Origin: Cucumis sativus
Taxonomy: Eukaryota; Streptophyta; Magnoliopsida; Cucurbitales; Cucurbitaceae
NCBI RefSeq assembly: GCF_000004075.3
Contig: NC_026655.2
Coordinates: 10,150,723 to 10,214,722, forward strand
Direction of reading: 5' to 3'
DNA: 64,000 nucleotides
Of the stretch, positions 49,540-61,110 are shown in pieces. The position numbers and the translations under genes were made by a program. How positions within the stretch are numbered: position 1 is the first letter of the stretch; every line of letters starts with the position of its first letter. The notes under the pieces are model-generated. The model worked only from the letters and a program-made list of their open reading frames with translations, did not search any database and was not told where the DNA came from.

Positions 49540-50636
49540 ATGGCGAGTACCTATCAGGATCTTTAAACGACACACTTGCTCACCTTTCCGAATTCAAATG
49601 ACTAAAAGTCTAACTAAACAAGGTATATTTAGAAGAGTTAACTTATAGGATTTATAGAGCTTCACATTTAAGGGTGACGACCCCTCGACACCTAATACCC
49701 ACACTTGTTCTTATTTTGGGACACAAATGATGGAAGTTATCTCGTAAAGGTGGAGTTTGTCTCCAAATTTCTCCTTGTGCGTGTTAGCCATATTCTTGCT
49801 ATTTTTTCCTCGGGTAGTTGACGATATACACTAGCTAGGTGATGAAAATAACTTAGCTAACACGATAAGAGTTATAAGCTAAACTTCTTATCAAGAATCT
49901 ACAATAGGTCCTAAACTACAAATAACACAAGGACAAATGAATAGTAAAGAAATGATGGATTGAAAAGGCATAAATATACATTGTATTAAAGAATAAAGGT
50001 TTTTGGTCACAGTAAAATATGAACAAATACAGTGTAAAGAAATTCAAAAATGGAGAGAATAAAAGTGACATTACAAATTATGGGAGGTGGAAATGAGATC
50101 TTCTTTACTCAGACCTCAAACATTCACTCATTGACTGACCGGGAGAAGAGAAGGAATACTTTACAGACGGTGGAAAGGCTCATCCTTTCCACCTCTCTCT
50201 AAGGTTTGACCTATATACAAGCTTAAAATGGCTTATACAAACATACTCTTCTTGGTAGGGGTAAAGTCCTTTATATATGTCGATTTAGTCAAGAAATCTA
50301 ATCTTCTGAGCATGTTAGTGCCGAAAGCTGCCTCTATCGCCAAATCACATCAACTCCATCTACCACTTTTGTCTTCTAGTGAACCTCTTCTCGCCTATTG
50401 ACTATGTCTTCTCGTGTAGTCTTTAGGCGAGTTCCTCTAGGATTTTCTAACTACTTTTATTTCTAATCATGTGTTTAGACACTCAAAACAGACGTGGATG
50501 CTTATGTAAAATGCATTTCTTAATATTTATACATTTACAACATAAGCTAGGCATTTTGACACACTTCTTATGTATTTTGGTCTCATTATTTTATCTAAAA
50601 GGCTATAATAACTTATATTTCTACAAGTTATATACA
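49540..50636 (-). mobile_element. LTR, family A (gypsy)
   Basis: Read on the minus strand it starts at 50636 with TGTATATAACTTGTAGAAAT and continues in parallel with the copies at 8336-9235 and 59680-61100. The distal part (49540-49800) matches 60600-60840 inverted. The start contains a small palindrome (AACTTGTAGAAATATAAGTT). A gag fragment lies just upstream in the same orientation, so this is the 3' LTR of an element that has lost pol. The 3' end is truncated. Confidence 0.7.
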
Positions 50637-50679
50637 ACGTTAGTCGTTTACTGTGTATCCTCACTTAGCCCAAAGTAGA

Positions 50680-51290
50680 ATTGCTCTTCAGGTATGTCAT
50701 GATGGGAGTATGCCTTCACCAATCTCTTAAATCTACACCACGAGTCAATGAGATTCTCTCTATCTCGCTGCTGGAAGGTCGTTAGATTCTGCCTTCTTCT
50801 AGAATTTTCTATGGGTGGAAAAAGCATTTTCTTGAATTTTTCTATCAGATCGTCCCATGTAGATACCTCTTCTTGCTTTAGAGAGTTTACCTATCGCTTT
50901 GCTTCATCGCGTAATATAAAGGGAAAGATCTTAAAATGGAGCTCATCCCACGAAATTCTCGACATGTTGAATGAAGCATAGATAAAGTAGAATTTGATAT
51001 GATCATGTGGATCCTCGCGTGGATGTGTGCAAAATTGACCTGCATTCTGAATTATCTAGAGCATGATTGGCTTGATTTCAAACATTGCATTCTCACCAAA
51101 TGTTATGATAGGTGCTTGTTTTTGTGTGGATTCTTTGCTTAGGTTGTAGTTTGTTTGTTTGTATGTTTAGTTTTTGGGTTTGTAAGACTCGATGCCACTC
51201 AACCATCCCTACAACCTGACCTAATTGGTCAACTCCATGGACTTAGTAATGACTCTCAATTCTAGACAACAAAACCAGGTTCAACGACAT
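50680..51290 (-). pseudogene. Ty3/gypsy gag remnant
   Basis: The minus strand reads ITFGENAMFEIKPIM, then PREDPHDHIKFYFIYASF, SWDELHFKIFPFILRDEAKR, a stop, then EEVSTWDDLIEKFKKMLFPP, RRRQNLTTFQQRDRENLIDS and WCRFKRLVKAYSHHDIP. The EDPH.H...F, PF.LRD.AK.W, TWD.L...F...FFPP and F.Q...E.L...W.RFK...HH..P patterns are canonical for plant gypsy capsid. Two in-frame stops, one replacing the conserved Trp after AKR, make it inactive. It abuts the LTR at 50636 with no pol between, so an internal deletion occurred. Confidence 0.85.
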
Positions 51291-51706
51291 GGGAAATAGT
51301 GCTATTGCCTATATTGGTATAATTTAAAACAAATTTTTGGATTTGGTTCGTATAACCAAGGTCGTTTTATTAATGTGTGATGTTCTCCTTCGATTTAACA
51401 TTATTTGTCTGGTATTTATCAAAATAATACATAGAGTAACACCGATAATTTTCGCTCATAGTAATTTTTTATTTAAATATGACTTTCTAAAGTTACATAA
51501 TAGTAGCTTACATGATTGATTAGAAAGAACTTGAAGCAAATAAAATTCCACCAGGAAACCTCATGCTTTAAACTTCCAGTCTAGAGAAGCTCCACTACTT
51601 TGATAACGCACACTAGTATATTGTCAAAGGTGGAATACTGAGGGGAGACGCATTGATTCAAGGGAAATATAAGGAGGAAATGGATAATAGTTTTATTTGG
51701 AGCGTA
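51291..51706. other. short spacer before the proline-rich gene
   Basis: Non-coding AT-rich DNA; the part near 51640-51706 is the likely 3'-UTR of the gene on the minus strand. Confidence 0.5.
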
Positions 51707-52777
51707 CTAGGGAGTGGAAGCAATGTTCGGGATATTAGGGACTGGAATATTAGGAAGGGGAGGCAAATCGGTGGATGGAATAGAAGGAACGATCGGCGGG
51801 ATAGTAGTAGGTGGAACAATATTAGGGATGAATGGAATCGAAGACAATGAAGGAACTCTCGGGATAATGGGTGGAAGGTTAGGGACGATTGGAGGTGAAG
51901 GCAATGAAGGAACTCCTGGGATAATGGGTGGAAGATTAGGGATGGTTGGAAGCGAATGCAATGAAGGAATTCTCGGGATAATGGGTGGAAGATTAGGGAC
52001 GATTGGAGGCAAAGGCAATGAAGGAACTCTCGGGATAATGGGTGGAAGATTAGGGACGATTGGAAGCGAAGGCAATGAAGGAACTCCTGGGATAATGGGT
52101 GGAAGATTAGGGACGATTGGAAGCGAAGGCAATGAAGGAACTCCTGGGATAATGGGTGGAAGATTAGGGACTATTGGAAGCGAAGGCAATGAAGGAACTC
52201 CTGGGGTAATGGGTGGAAGATTAGGGACTATTGGAAGCGAAGGCAATGAAGGAACTCCTGGGGTAATGGGTGGAAGATTAGGGACGATTGGAGGCAAAGG
52301 CAATGAAGGAACTCCTGGGATAATGGGTGGAAGATTAGGGACTATTGGAAGCGAAGGCAATGAAGGAACTCTCGGGATAATGGGTGGAAGATTAGGGACG
52401 ATTGGAGGCGAAGGCAATGAAGGAACTCCTGGGATAATGGGTGGAAGATTAGGGACTATTGGAAGCGAAGGCAATGAAGGAACTCTCGGGATAATGGGTG
52501 GAAGATTAGGGACGATTGGAAGCGAAGGCAATGAAGGAACTCCCGGGATAATGGGTGGAAGATTAGGGGCGATTGGAAGTGAAGGAATTTTTGGGATAAT
52601 GGGTGAAAGGTCGGGGATGATTGGAAATGAAGGCAATGAAGGAACTCCCGAGATAACAGATGGAATGGAAGGAAATAATTGTGGGAGATAACGCCGTGCT
52701 TCAGTCAGTTCAATATTGGTTGATGATAGACCCATAAATAAAAGGACAAGAATTAGAAAGCTTTTATTGGAAGCCAT
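51707..52777 (-). CDS. secreted proline-rich tandem-repeat protein
   Basis: A single uninterrupted frame of 356 residues. It starts with a signal peptide (MASNKSFLILVLLFMGLSS, cleavage probably near residue 20-28) and continues with 13 tandem copies of a 19-residue unit, consensus PIVPNLPPIIPGVPSLPSL, with G/R and S/L swaps. A diverged tail (PSIPSTDLPPLPNIPVPNIP) follows. There is no Cys and few charged residues. It resembles the plant PELPK/proline-rich cell-wall protein type, small secreted proteins with short Pro-Leu repeats; I do not recognise an exact orthologue. It is likely apoplastic or cell-wall associated. The ATG at 52777 is the first of the frame and follows a TATA box by about 60 bases. 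The repeat is also a DNA minisatellite, so alleles may differ in copy number. No intron. Confidence 0.85.
   Translation of the reverse strand: MASNKSFLILVLLFMGLSSTNIELTEARRYLPQLFPSIPSVISGVPSLPSFPIIPDLSPIIPKIPSLPIAPNLPPIIPGVPSLPSLPIVPNLPPIIPRVPSLPSLPIVPNLPPIIPGVPSLPSPPIVPNLPPIIPRVPSLPSLPIVPNLPPIIPGVPSLPLPPIVPNLPPITPGVPSLPSLPIVPNLPPITPGVPSLPSLPIVPNLPPIIPGVPSLPSLPIVPNLPPIIPGVPSLPSLPIVPNLPPIIPRVPSLPLPPIVPNLPPIIPRIPSLHSLPTIPNLPPIIPGVPSLPSPPIVPNLPPIIPRVPSLSSIPFIPNIVPPTTIPPIVPSIPSTDLPPLPNIPVPNIPNIASTP
51850..52620. repeat. 57-bp coding minisatellite, about 13 copies
   Basis: The unit, read on the plus strand, contains GGAACTCCTGGGATAATGGG and TGGAAGATTAGGGACGATTG and repeats every 57 bases with few substitutions (CTCGG/CCTGG, ACGATT/ACTATT). 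Because 57 is a multiple of three, both strands remain open, which explains the long antisense frame on the plus strand. Confidence 0.92.
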
Positions 52778-52838
52778 GTTAGATAAATGTTTGCTTCAAC
52801 GCTTACAATGATATATCAAAAACATACGTTCGAGGGGT

Positions 52839-52845
52839 TTTTATA
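52839..52845 (-). promoter_or_regulatory. TATA box of the proline-rich gene
   Basis: TATAAAA on the minus strand (context GGATATAAAAACCCC), 62 bases before the start codon, fits a short 5'-UTR. Confidence 0.75.
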
Positions 52846-54480
52846 TCCATGGTTATGTTAGGCATCCATTGGTATAGCTAGCTTAATTGGTCCCTGCCCC
52901 CATTTTCTATCATTATTGATTAGTGTCATTATGACTACATTTGTTTTTTTTAATTTAAGAAAGACGTTTGAATGTCTTACAATTCCTTTTTTGTAGTTCT
53001 TTATAATTTAAAGAAAACATTATTTTGTACTTTAATAGAAATATATTATTTTTATATTTTAGTGAAATTAGAAAACCCATTAAAAAAAATATGAACATAC
53101 AAACACTCCAAACAAAATTTACATGGATGTCAAATAAAATATTACATTATCTGTTCATTGTATAGTTAATCGTGAGTTCAACTCTAACCAAAATAATCTT
53201 TCAATTAGCTAGTCGTAGGTTAAAACAACTGTGATTAATTTCAACTATAATAATAGGGACCAAACACTATGTAGACTATAATACATCATTCCAATAATTA
53301 CTCAAGTTGGGCTCAAAGTACATCCCATTCGTTTTCATTCTTCTCTTTAAGAGAAAATACTACGTTTCCTACAATGTCCACTTGTTACAATTTGTTTTAC
53401 TCCTCTGAAATTAACTTATATGACAATTATAATTGATACCCTATTTAAAGAATTATAAATATAGTAATTTTCTCCCTATTATTTATAATACTATCGCTAA
53501 TTTTTCTATAAAAAATTTGAGTTCAACAATATGTGTTAGGAGAATTTACCCTCTCATCTCTTGGTTCGATTTTAATATTTCAAATGATCTTTTTTGTTGT
53601 TTTTGTCCATCTTTTTTCTCATTCTTGTTTCACGTTATCGGATCCTTTTCAAATTTGTCAGTTTTTTTTTTTTTTTCAATTTCGTTATACGTCGAATTTC
53701 ATATAATACTCTCACGTTGTAGTTGAACTTTATTGACTCTTTTTCTTTCTCATAAGCTCTTTTTTTAGTTGTTTAATTGTTATATGTTTTAGCACACACC
53801 CATTATTGGATTCAAACTTTTAACATTTTTAATAAAAAAATGTCTTTATAATATACTCATATTGACTTTTATATCACAATAGTTTTGTCATGGTTAGAAA
53901 TCTATTGGTATAGATATTTACTATCACTAATACAAATTTTAATTAACAAACTAGATCTATTAATGATAAACTAGTATTACTCTAGTACATATTTTACATC
54001 TTTTTTTACCAATGGATTTCACACAATTTGTAGGATTTTGTTTTCAATGATGATGTTTAGGTATAAAGGAAGTGGAAAGTCAAGTATGACAAAGCTTTAT
54101 TTCCTTTGTAAACTTCTATTGGTAAGGAGTATATCGTGCATGTGTCATGATGAGAATTCTCCTAAAGAATTAGGTGTGAGGCACACTTGAAACATTGTTC
54201 AATTAGAAGTGTTGGGACAAAACCTCCCAATCCTGCATTAGAAATTAAAAAGGATGAAAACACAACATTTTACATGAAAAACTCTCCTCTTACCAACAAA
54301 AAAATTATGGACAATTAAGAAAGTAATTCAATATGTAAAAAATTATTATTACAATTAATTAATTTATCTCTTTCCATTCAATTACAAAAACAACCCTTTC
54401 AAAGCTTTTAAGATTTTAAATTGTTTCTAATTGAGACATTTGTAAACAAATGAGATGACTTTCTTTTATAGGCTTAGAGT
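52846..54480. other. intergenic, no gene recognised
   Basis: Promoter of the proline-rich gene followed by AT-rich DNA. Open stretches such as 53433-53726 are Phe/Ser-rich translations of poly-T DNA and are not called. Confidence 0.45.
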
Positions 54481-54489
54481 CACACACCT

Positions 54490-55060
54490 TTTTACAAAAT
54501 AACTTATGCGGAAAAACTATTTTGTCGAAAAATTCAACAAAAAGAACACAATAAGATTGCAATATATGGAGAACGAACATGCTGGAACAACTCAAGATAA
54601 TTTTTTGATTTCAAAATATTTTCTGAAAATTAAAACTTTGTGTTTTGAAATTTTAGAATTAGAGAAAAAGAACCCTATATTAGCGATGCTCATTTGCACC
54701 AATATGATCTTACTCGTGGACTGCAAAATATAAGTTTATGCCATTTACTTCTTAGATACAAGATTAGGTAAATCAACCTTTGATGAGTTGGAAAACTTGC
54801 TCTCAAAATCTTGACAGCAAGCTCTCATCTCAAGGTGGAAGTAGTTATTTAAGCAAAAGACAAAGGAAGCGTTAGTTGTTCTTTAAATGACAACCATGAT
54901 TCTAAGGTGTGGAAAGCTTGGGGCACATCAAATGTGATTGTCAGGTGAAGGTGGTGTGTCGTCGTTGTGGAAAATTCCATCAAATTGTCATCTAGTTCTT
55001 ATGAAAATAGAAGCAAATATTGTACAGAAAAATGACACACCTGAACAAGTTAAATGCAAA
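54490..55060 (+). pseudogene. decayed Ty1/copia gag-like sequence
   Basis: Weak but ordered resemblance: an N-terminal stretch (YMENEHAGTTQDNFLISKYF), ELENLLSKS, and a broken CCHC knuckle near 54905-54970 (CGKLG, then after a one-base shift HIKCDCQV, CRRCGKFHQ). The knuckle plus the helical stretch suggests copia gag. Stops and frameshifts abound. It is followed by a copia-type LTR on the minus strand at 55600-56045, so the two may come from different insertions. Confidence 0.45.
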
Positions 55061-55599
55061 CAATTATTATCAATTGAAGCTATTGATCAACCCTTTTTTT
55101 TGCATGCTATATTTCTATAGTTTACCTTACATATTGGATTGTTTATTTCCATTGTTCTCATCATACAATTGGAAATGTTTCTATTTTTATGTATGTGCTC
55201 ACTGAGGGGAGAGTAATTGTAATGGCTGACAATTCTTTACATCGTGTTATATAATGCATTTGATATAGTTGTGTCCATCTAATACAATAACCATGATTAC
55301 TAAGTTAATTCTTCACAGTTTGTTTGTAACTTTGGCGGAGCAAAAATATTGTTTTACCCTCCAGATTACATCTTGCTCCTTAGATCCCACTGATTTACTA
55401 TTAAACAATTGGTTTAAAGTCCAAACTATAAATCAAATCCATCTCGAGCCAATGAGAGAGTGAAGCCCCTTGTTCAAGACCTAAAATTAGTCCTTAAAGG
55501 AACAATAAACTATCTACTATCCCTAAAGTGGGAATGAGTGAATTTCGTCTTGCTCCCTATGTCCCCAGCTATCCACTCAGTTTTACCTTTGAAAAGGAA

Positions 55600-56045
55600 A
55601 GCTTATTGGGCTAGCGCTGTTGAGTTGCCCTCACTTATGCAGATCTAAGGATAAATTCATGTAAACAAGAGTTCGTAGTTAATTTTATATAGTAAATGGT
55701 GTTATAATGTAAAATGAACTATTTTATGATTCCAGCCTTATGTAACTTAGGTAAACAAGAGTCACTTTAATGTTTCCACATGAAAGATTAAAGATTAAAT
55801 TGTTTGTAATATCTACAAAGTGAGTCACATCTATAATATCCTAGAATAAGACATCTAACCTTATTCATATACTATAAATGATTTAGGATATATATTCAAA
55901 TTGAATCCATGTTTGTCTCTAAATTTATTTCAAGTTTACTCCATATATTCTTAGGACGTTAGTTGATTGAATTTATGTAGATTATTGCATTCAATTTCAC
56001 TAATATAATTTCTTAATAAAAACTTTATTGAATACAGTATTGTTA
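55600..56045 (-). mobile_element. Ty1/copia-type LTR, diverged
   Basis: Contains, inverted, the same landmarks as 38165-38593: TTGCCCTCACTTATGCAGAT, GTTCGTAGTTA, TTCAATTTCACTAATA and ACTTTATTGAATACAGTA. It is more diverged than the other copies. Ends are approximate. Confidence 0.6.
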
Positions 56046-57300
56046 GATTTTTTTTAACAAATATGAAATTGGTTTTATTTTTATTTAAAGAAAGATGAAA
56101 TATCTTCCGTATGTTTAGGATCATTTATCAATATCTTTTAATAAGTAGTCAAAAGTTTTTTTCTTAAATATCTCCTTTAAAGAAAAATATATTCCTCATA
56201 TTTAGGAATATTTTATTGCAAGTTCTTCTTTTTGGCTCTTTAAAAATGAGAAGTTTTATGAATGTAAAATTATTCTTCAGAGCTGCTGTTTTTACATTTA
56301 TATTTTTGGTGAAGAATCTATATGAAGGTAAATCAGATAATTTCTGCATTATGACAGATTATTGAAGATCGTCAAGGGATTTGACAGAGTATCAATTGAT
56401 AAGAAATATATGAAAATGAAAACTGAGATAATTGTACTACGATCAATGAATTCCACGGAAGTCTGAATTCGTCTTGGAAGAGATTCAAGTTTACCGTCAG
56501 GGGAGCCTAAGTTTATATGGTGAAGTTATGGTGATAACTTGTTAATGTAACTTTAGGGTTAAGTTACAAAATTTTTAATCTTAATGATATTTTTTATCTA
56601 AGCAAAGAAGCTTCCCAGATGTAGGTCATATTTACCGAACTGGATTACCAAAGTGCATAGTGTTATTGGTCTTTTCCGTACTCTAGTTATTCCTATAACT
56701 AATTCTACCATGTAGCTAAAGTAGCTAATTCTACCATGTAGCTAAAGGTGATTTTCTTGATCATATTATTTTTTCAAATATGATTTAAAATTAGTTTTAG
56801 AACATAAATTTTAATAATATTTGAAACTTAACTTTTCCGTTTACAATACATCTCCAATATTATTTTCTAATAAATTTTTGAAGCCATAGGTAGAACTATG
56901 TGAACTTTGTCCTCGTGTTCAACCACCTTTGGAAAAGCAAATTTACACTTTAACTTATTTTTTTTAATTAAAAAATAATAATTGTTATGCTAAACTCAAG
57001 TTGTATATGTTCAAACTCAACTTTTAATTTTATCATAATTGAGTTTAGACAGATTCAACTTTTAATTAACTTTTTATAAATTAATGAATTTCAGTAAATG
57101 TAAGTTTTGGAAAAAAAAAAAACTTCTGTTATTGAAAGAATTATCCATTGAATAGGGATAACATACCAACAGAATTTGAACAAAAACTTTAACTCTAACA
57201 ATACTTTTCTCTCATATGTTTGTTTTAAATTTTATATTATATGTATGTTTTGTGACGTGTAAGCCATCAAATGCATTCGACTAAAATTTAACCCAGCATG
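56046..57300. other. intergenic with a 26-bp tandem duplication
   Basis: No gene. At 56696-56721 and 56722-56747 the unit TA(A/G)CTAATTCTACCATG followed by TAGCTAAAG is tandemly duplicated with one mismatch. Confidence 0.6.
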
Positions 57301-57301
57301 T

Positions 57302-57412
57302 CAACATGAGCTTAACTCAACTGACACCTGTATGTTTATGTGAATAAGAGGTTTCAGGTTCAAATCTCCACTCCAACATTTATTACAATACGTTTGCAAA
57401 AAAAGAAAAAAA
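57302..57412 (+). mobile_element. tRNA-derived SINE, second copy
   Basis: The body CAACATGAGCTTAACTCAAC, box A-like TTAACTCAACTGA, box B-like AGGTTCAAATCTCCA, the ATTTATTACAATACGTTTGC tail and an A-rich end match the copy at 24309-24421 over nearly the whole length. I found no clear target duplication. Confidence 0.8.
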
Positions 57413-57594
57413 TTAATCTAACATTTGGAGCTAGAATTTATGACAAATTTAAAGTTGTACAACTATACTAATTTTCAAAAATAGAAAAATTATTACAACT
57501 ATTTATAAAGTGTAACAAAATCCATGAAACTCTCTGTAGACCATTTATTTATTTTTTTTTGCTCTATTTTGTAAATTGTTTTATTTTGTTTTTT

Positions 57595-57735
57595 CTTAAA
57601 ATAATTGCAAATATAGCAAAGTTTATTGATAGTAGAATATTATATTATTGATAACTCAATATTTGTAAGACGGTCTATCAATGATAGACTTTAATAAATT
57701 TTGTTATATTTGCAATATTTTTAAAATGTTACTAT
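57595..57735. mobile_element. MITE of the ATAGCAAA family
   Basis: Left arm AATTGCAAATATAGCAAA and right arm TTTGTTATATTTGCAATATT are inverted relatives. The interior has TCTATCAATGATAGACTTTA, shared with the copy at 63740-63900. Confidence 0.65.
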
Positions 57736-58194
57736 TTAGATCAATATTTTAAATTTAATTATATATTTGAACCTTTCCAAATATCTTATCTAACATATTA
57801 TTACATTTATTTAAATTTTAAGTAGAATTTAACAAAATTGAATGTTGAGTAAAAATGGATACATTTTAAACTTAGGTCAAATTCCTTTTTAAGTTTACTT
57901 TTTTGTCCAGCTTTTGTAAAGTTAATGTTGAGTGAATATAGACCACACAAATGGTGCCAACCATAGTGGGAGCCTAGTTTCCATAATTTTTGCTTTACAA
58001 AAAAGTAATCTATTTTAATTACTCTTAATTGCACTTCAATATATATTAAAAAATAATGAAAATACATAATGAATTTGAGTTTTTAAAAAATATAAGAAAC
58101 CAGTCAAATAATTACATTGTATAAAATAATTTTGAAAATGGAAAAAAACTCACACTTACAATGAAAAATATAAAAAATGTCTCAGTTAATTAGC
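57736..58194. other. intergenic, no gene recognised
   Basis: Very AT-rich; the minus-strand frame at 57807-58067 is Phe/Lys/Ile-rich and not supported. Confidence 0.4.
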
Positions 58195-58935
58195 ATGCGA
58201 TTAATCGGTCACACGCTTGTGCGAATAATCTTCTTCTAAACTATCGTGTACTATTATGTAAACAAAATAATATACTATCGTTTAGGTCATGATATACAAT
58301 CGTATAATACGTGTTGATCATGCTAAGTGATCGTATTGACCATGACAAACGATCATGTTCATTATGGTAAACGATCATATAATCAAATGTAAATGATCGT
58401 TAAGAACTTCAAATCAAACGATGGTGTTGACCATGCTAAATGATCGTGCTAACTATGGTAAACGATTGTGTAGTTTGTTTTAAACGATGAAAAAAATTTC
58501 AAATTTAAACGATCGTGTTGACCATGGTAAATGATCATTTAGATCATGTCAAAATGATATTTAAACGATTTTGTTATTCTCGAATATGAAGAAGATGAAG
58601 TAGCTTCATAGAATCTTGTCAAAAATGATGAATAATAGAAAATTTAAATAGAAGGATAAATTATCTAAAAATAGAAGAAAGAAAATTTGGAAAAGAAGAT
58701 GAAGAAATATAGAAGAGAAGAAATATAGAAGAGAATAAATCTGGAAGAGAAGATGAATAATAAATCGTAAAGAAGAAGAAAGAGAAGTGACGAGTAGTAT
58801 GCAATATCTAAAGGCAAATCTAGAAATTATGAAAATATTTTATCCACTTGATCATGGGCTTTTATTTTTTATTACACGGGTCGTTAATATTTTTTGTTTT
58901 TGCTACATTTATGTAAATTGTCCTAATAAATTTTT
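58195..58935 (-). repeat. inverted copy of the 42826-43625 repeat
   Basis: Same order on the minus strand: GGACAATTTACATAAATGTA terminus at 58935, purine-rich tract in plus orientation (AGAAGATGAAGAAATATAG), then ACGATCGT/CATGGTAAACGATC subrepeats to 58195. The two copies could pair as a 15-kb-spaced inverted repeat. Confidence 0.6.
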
Positions 58936-59679
58936 TTCATTAAAATACAAATGAAGTGTTCCTTGATTTGCTTGCGAAGAAAATATACATTAATGAAATA
59001 GTCTTAAGTCATAATCTAAGTATTGGATTGATGGATAATGTCAACTGAACTCAATTTTTCTTTGTCAAGACTCAAGTGTAAGTCTAAATAAAGGATTTTG
59101 ATGAAGTCTAGGGTCGAACACATGAACTTGTCACTGAAGCGAATGCTTGGATGCAAGAAGTGATTTTGTGCGATTTATTAATTAAAAGAATATGATGAAT
59201 AATAATAATATTTCTAATATGAGGGTGGCTATATCTACTTACAAAGGATGGTGATTGATGGATGATGGTTATAACGGGGATGAGGTGAATATGATATGAT
59301 GAATGCGGTGAGAAATGATGATGCAATAAGTATCGAAGGTTGTTTGGATGTGGTGAATGTTTGCAATTCTTATGAAAATAGCATGTACAGTGAGTTGGGA
59401 AAGAAAAAAGAGAATGAATAAAGTAAGGTATACAAGATTATCTAACACTTTCTTTAGTGATCCATAAGTATGAGTTAATGTTTTTAACTCTTGAAGATAG
59501 AAAGTGTCATTAGGTTAATACTAGGCTTTGAGGTCACATAAAGATGTTGCTTAACATTGTGAAGCTTCTTGGGTCTCTCATCTTTTCTGGAAGCTCTTTC
59601 TTTAAGATGTCGCTTGTTTTCTTTTCTTGTGTTAGAGCGATTGTTTCTAACTCATTTAGCCTTCTTTTCTTTGAAAGTA
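58936..59679. other. intergenic, no feature recognised
   Basis: ATGATGG-type short repeats near 59190-59340. No gene recognised. Confidence 0.4.
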
Positions 59680-61110
59680 TGTCGATAACTTATAGAAATA
59701 CAAGTTATTATGACTTTTTAGGTAGAAGAATTGACAAAAACGCATGCTTATGTGTCAAAACGTATAGCTTTTATTGCAAATTCATAAATATTAGAGAATA
59801 CAACTTGCACAAGTCTGCATACCTGTTTTGCCTTGGTTTTTAGCGTTTTACCACATGATTAGAAAGAAAAGAAAACATAGTGAATCATAGAGGAACACAT
59901 TCAAAGGTTATGCGATAAGGACCTTGTTTGACGAATAAGATCCCTAGGCAAGAAACTACATCCTCACCCACTCGAAGAAGATTCACTAGCAGACACAAAT
60001 GGTAGTTGAAGTTGATGTGACGTGACAAATGCTGCAATTGACACTCAATGATCAAAAGAATAGAAGTTTTCCACCAAAATTTACCCATAAAAGAACTCCA
60101 TATCTATCAAGCAAGGTGGTCGACCTTGAAGAGGCCAAATATCCAAATGGGCCAAAACCTAGAGAATTGGTAAAAAAGACTAGCCTTTTCGCCGTCGGTA
60201 AAAGTCATCTTCTTCTTCTCCAGTAAGTCTATGAGTGCTTAGAGAGATGGAGAAAGATTCCACCATTTCTATTCCCCTAACTTGTAACATTTCTCATTCT
60301 CTTTACTTTCCACTTTTGTATTTCATTGTAATGTGTAGTGTTCATATTTTATAGTGGCCTAAGACCTACATTCTTTAATACATTGCATATTTATGCCTTT
60401 TTTATCCATCATTCTTTTACTTTTAATTAGTCATAGTGTTATAGGTAGTTTAAGTTTGTGATACGTTCTTGATAAGTATTCTAACTTATAAGGTCTATCG
60501 TGTTAAATGAGCTACACTCCATTGTTTGGCCAGCGCTTGTCGCCAACTACTCTAAAGAGTAAGTAGCAAGGACACAGCTGATGTGCGCAAGGAGAAGTTT
60601 GGACAAACTCCACCTTGGTGATTAAGCTTCCATCACTTAGGTCCCGAAAGGAGAATAAGAGTGGGTACTTGGTGAAGAGAGGTTGCCACTCTTAAAAGAG
60701 AAGTATTATAAGTCTTATAAACAACAACTGTTAGATAGCTATCGCTTAATGAAGCTTTGTCATTTTCATTCTGAGAGGGGAGCAAGTATGGCGTTTAAGA
60801 CACTGAAAAGTGCTCACCTTAATCAGAAGCTAATTAATTGATGTCTATCACATCACAACTTATCACAGAATTTAATCTTTTACAATGTATAGACTTTCCT
60901 TCATGTTTCCTTAACATAAGTTAGTTCATTCCCTCATCTCCTCGTCATGCTTACTACCTTTTATAGAATCTTTAGCATAGATAGTAGACATAACTTAAAC
61001 ATGCATTTACTTTATATTGTATATTTATTTTATACTGCCTAGATGAAGAAGTAGACTTTATAACTAACATTTGATATTAATTCCCTGTGTTCGACCTTAA
61101 CTTATCCAAG
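59680..61110 (+). mobile_element. LTR, family A (gypsy), most complete copy
   Basis: Begins TGTCGATAACTTATAGAAAT followed by ACAAGTTATTATGAC, the same palindromic start as the copies ending at 50636 and 9235, in opposite orientation. It extends through ACATTCTTTAATACATTG and GCCAACTACTC to a TAATTCCCTGTGTTCGACCT stretch at about 61078-61098, typical of the 3' end of long plant gypsy LTRs. No primer-binding site or gag follows clearly. Ends and target duplication are not fixed. Confidence 0.65.

Noticed and set aside
51714..52691. 325-codon Gly-rich open frame on the plus strand
   Set aside because: It is the antisense of the proline-rich gene; the 57-bp unit keeps both strands open. The minus-strand frame has a signal peptide, a TATA box and a start codon, so that strand was chosen.
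53433..53726. 97-codon Phe/Ser-rich frame
   Set aside because: Poly-T rich DNA gives Phe/Ser runs; no ATG context, splice partner or family.
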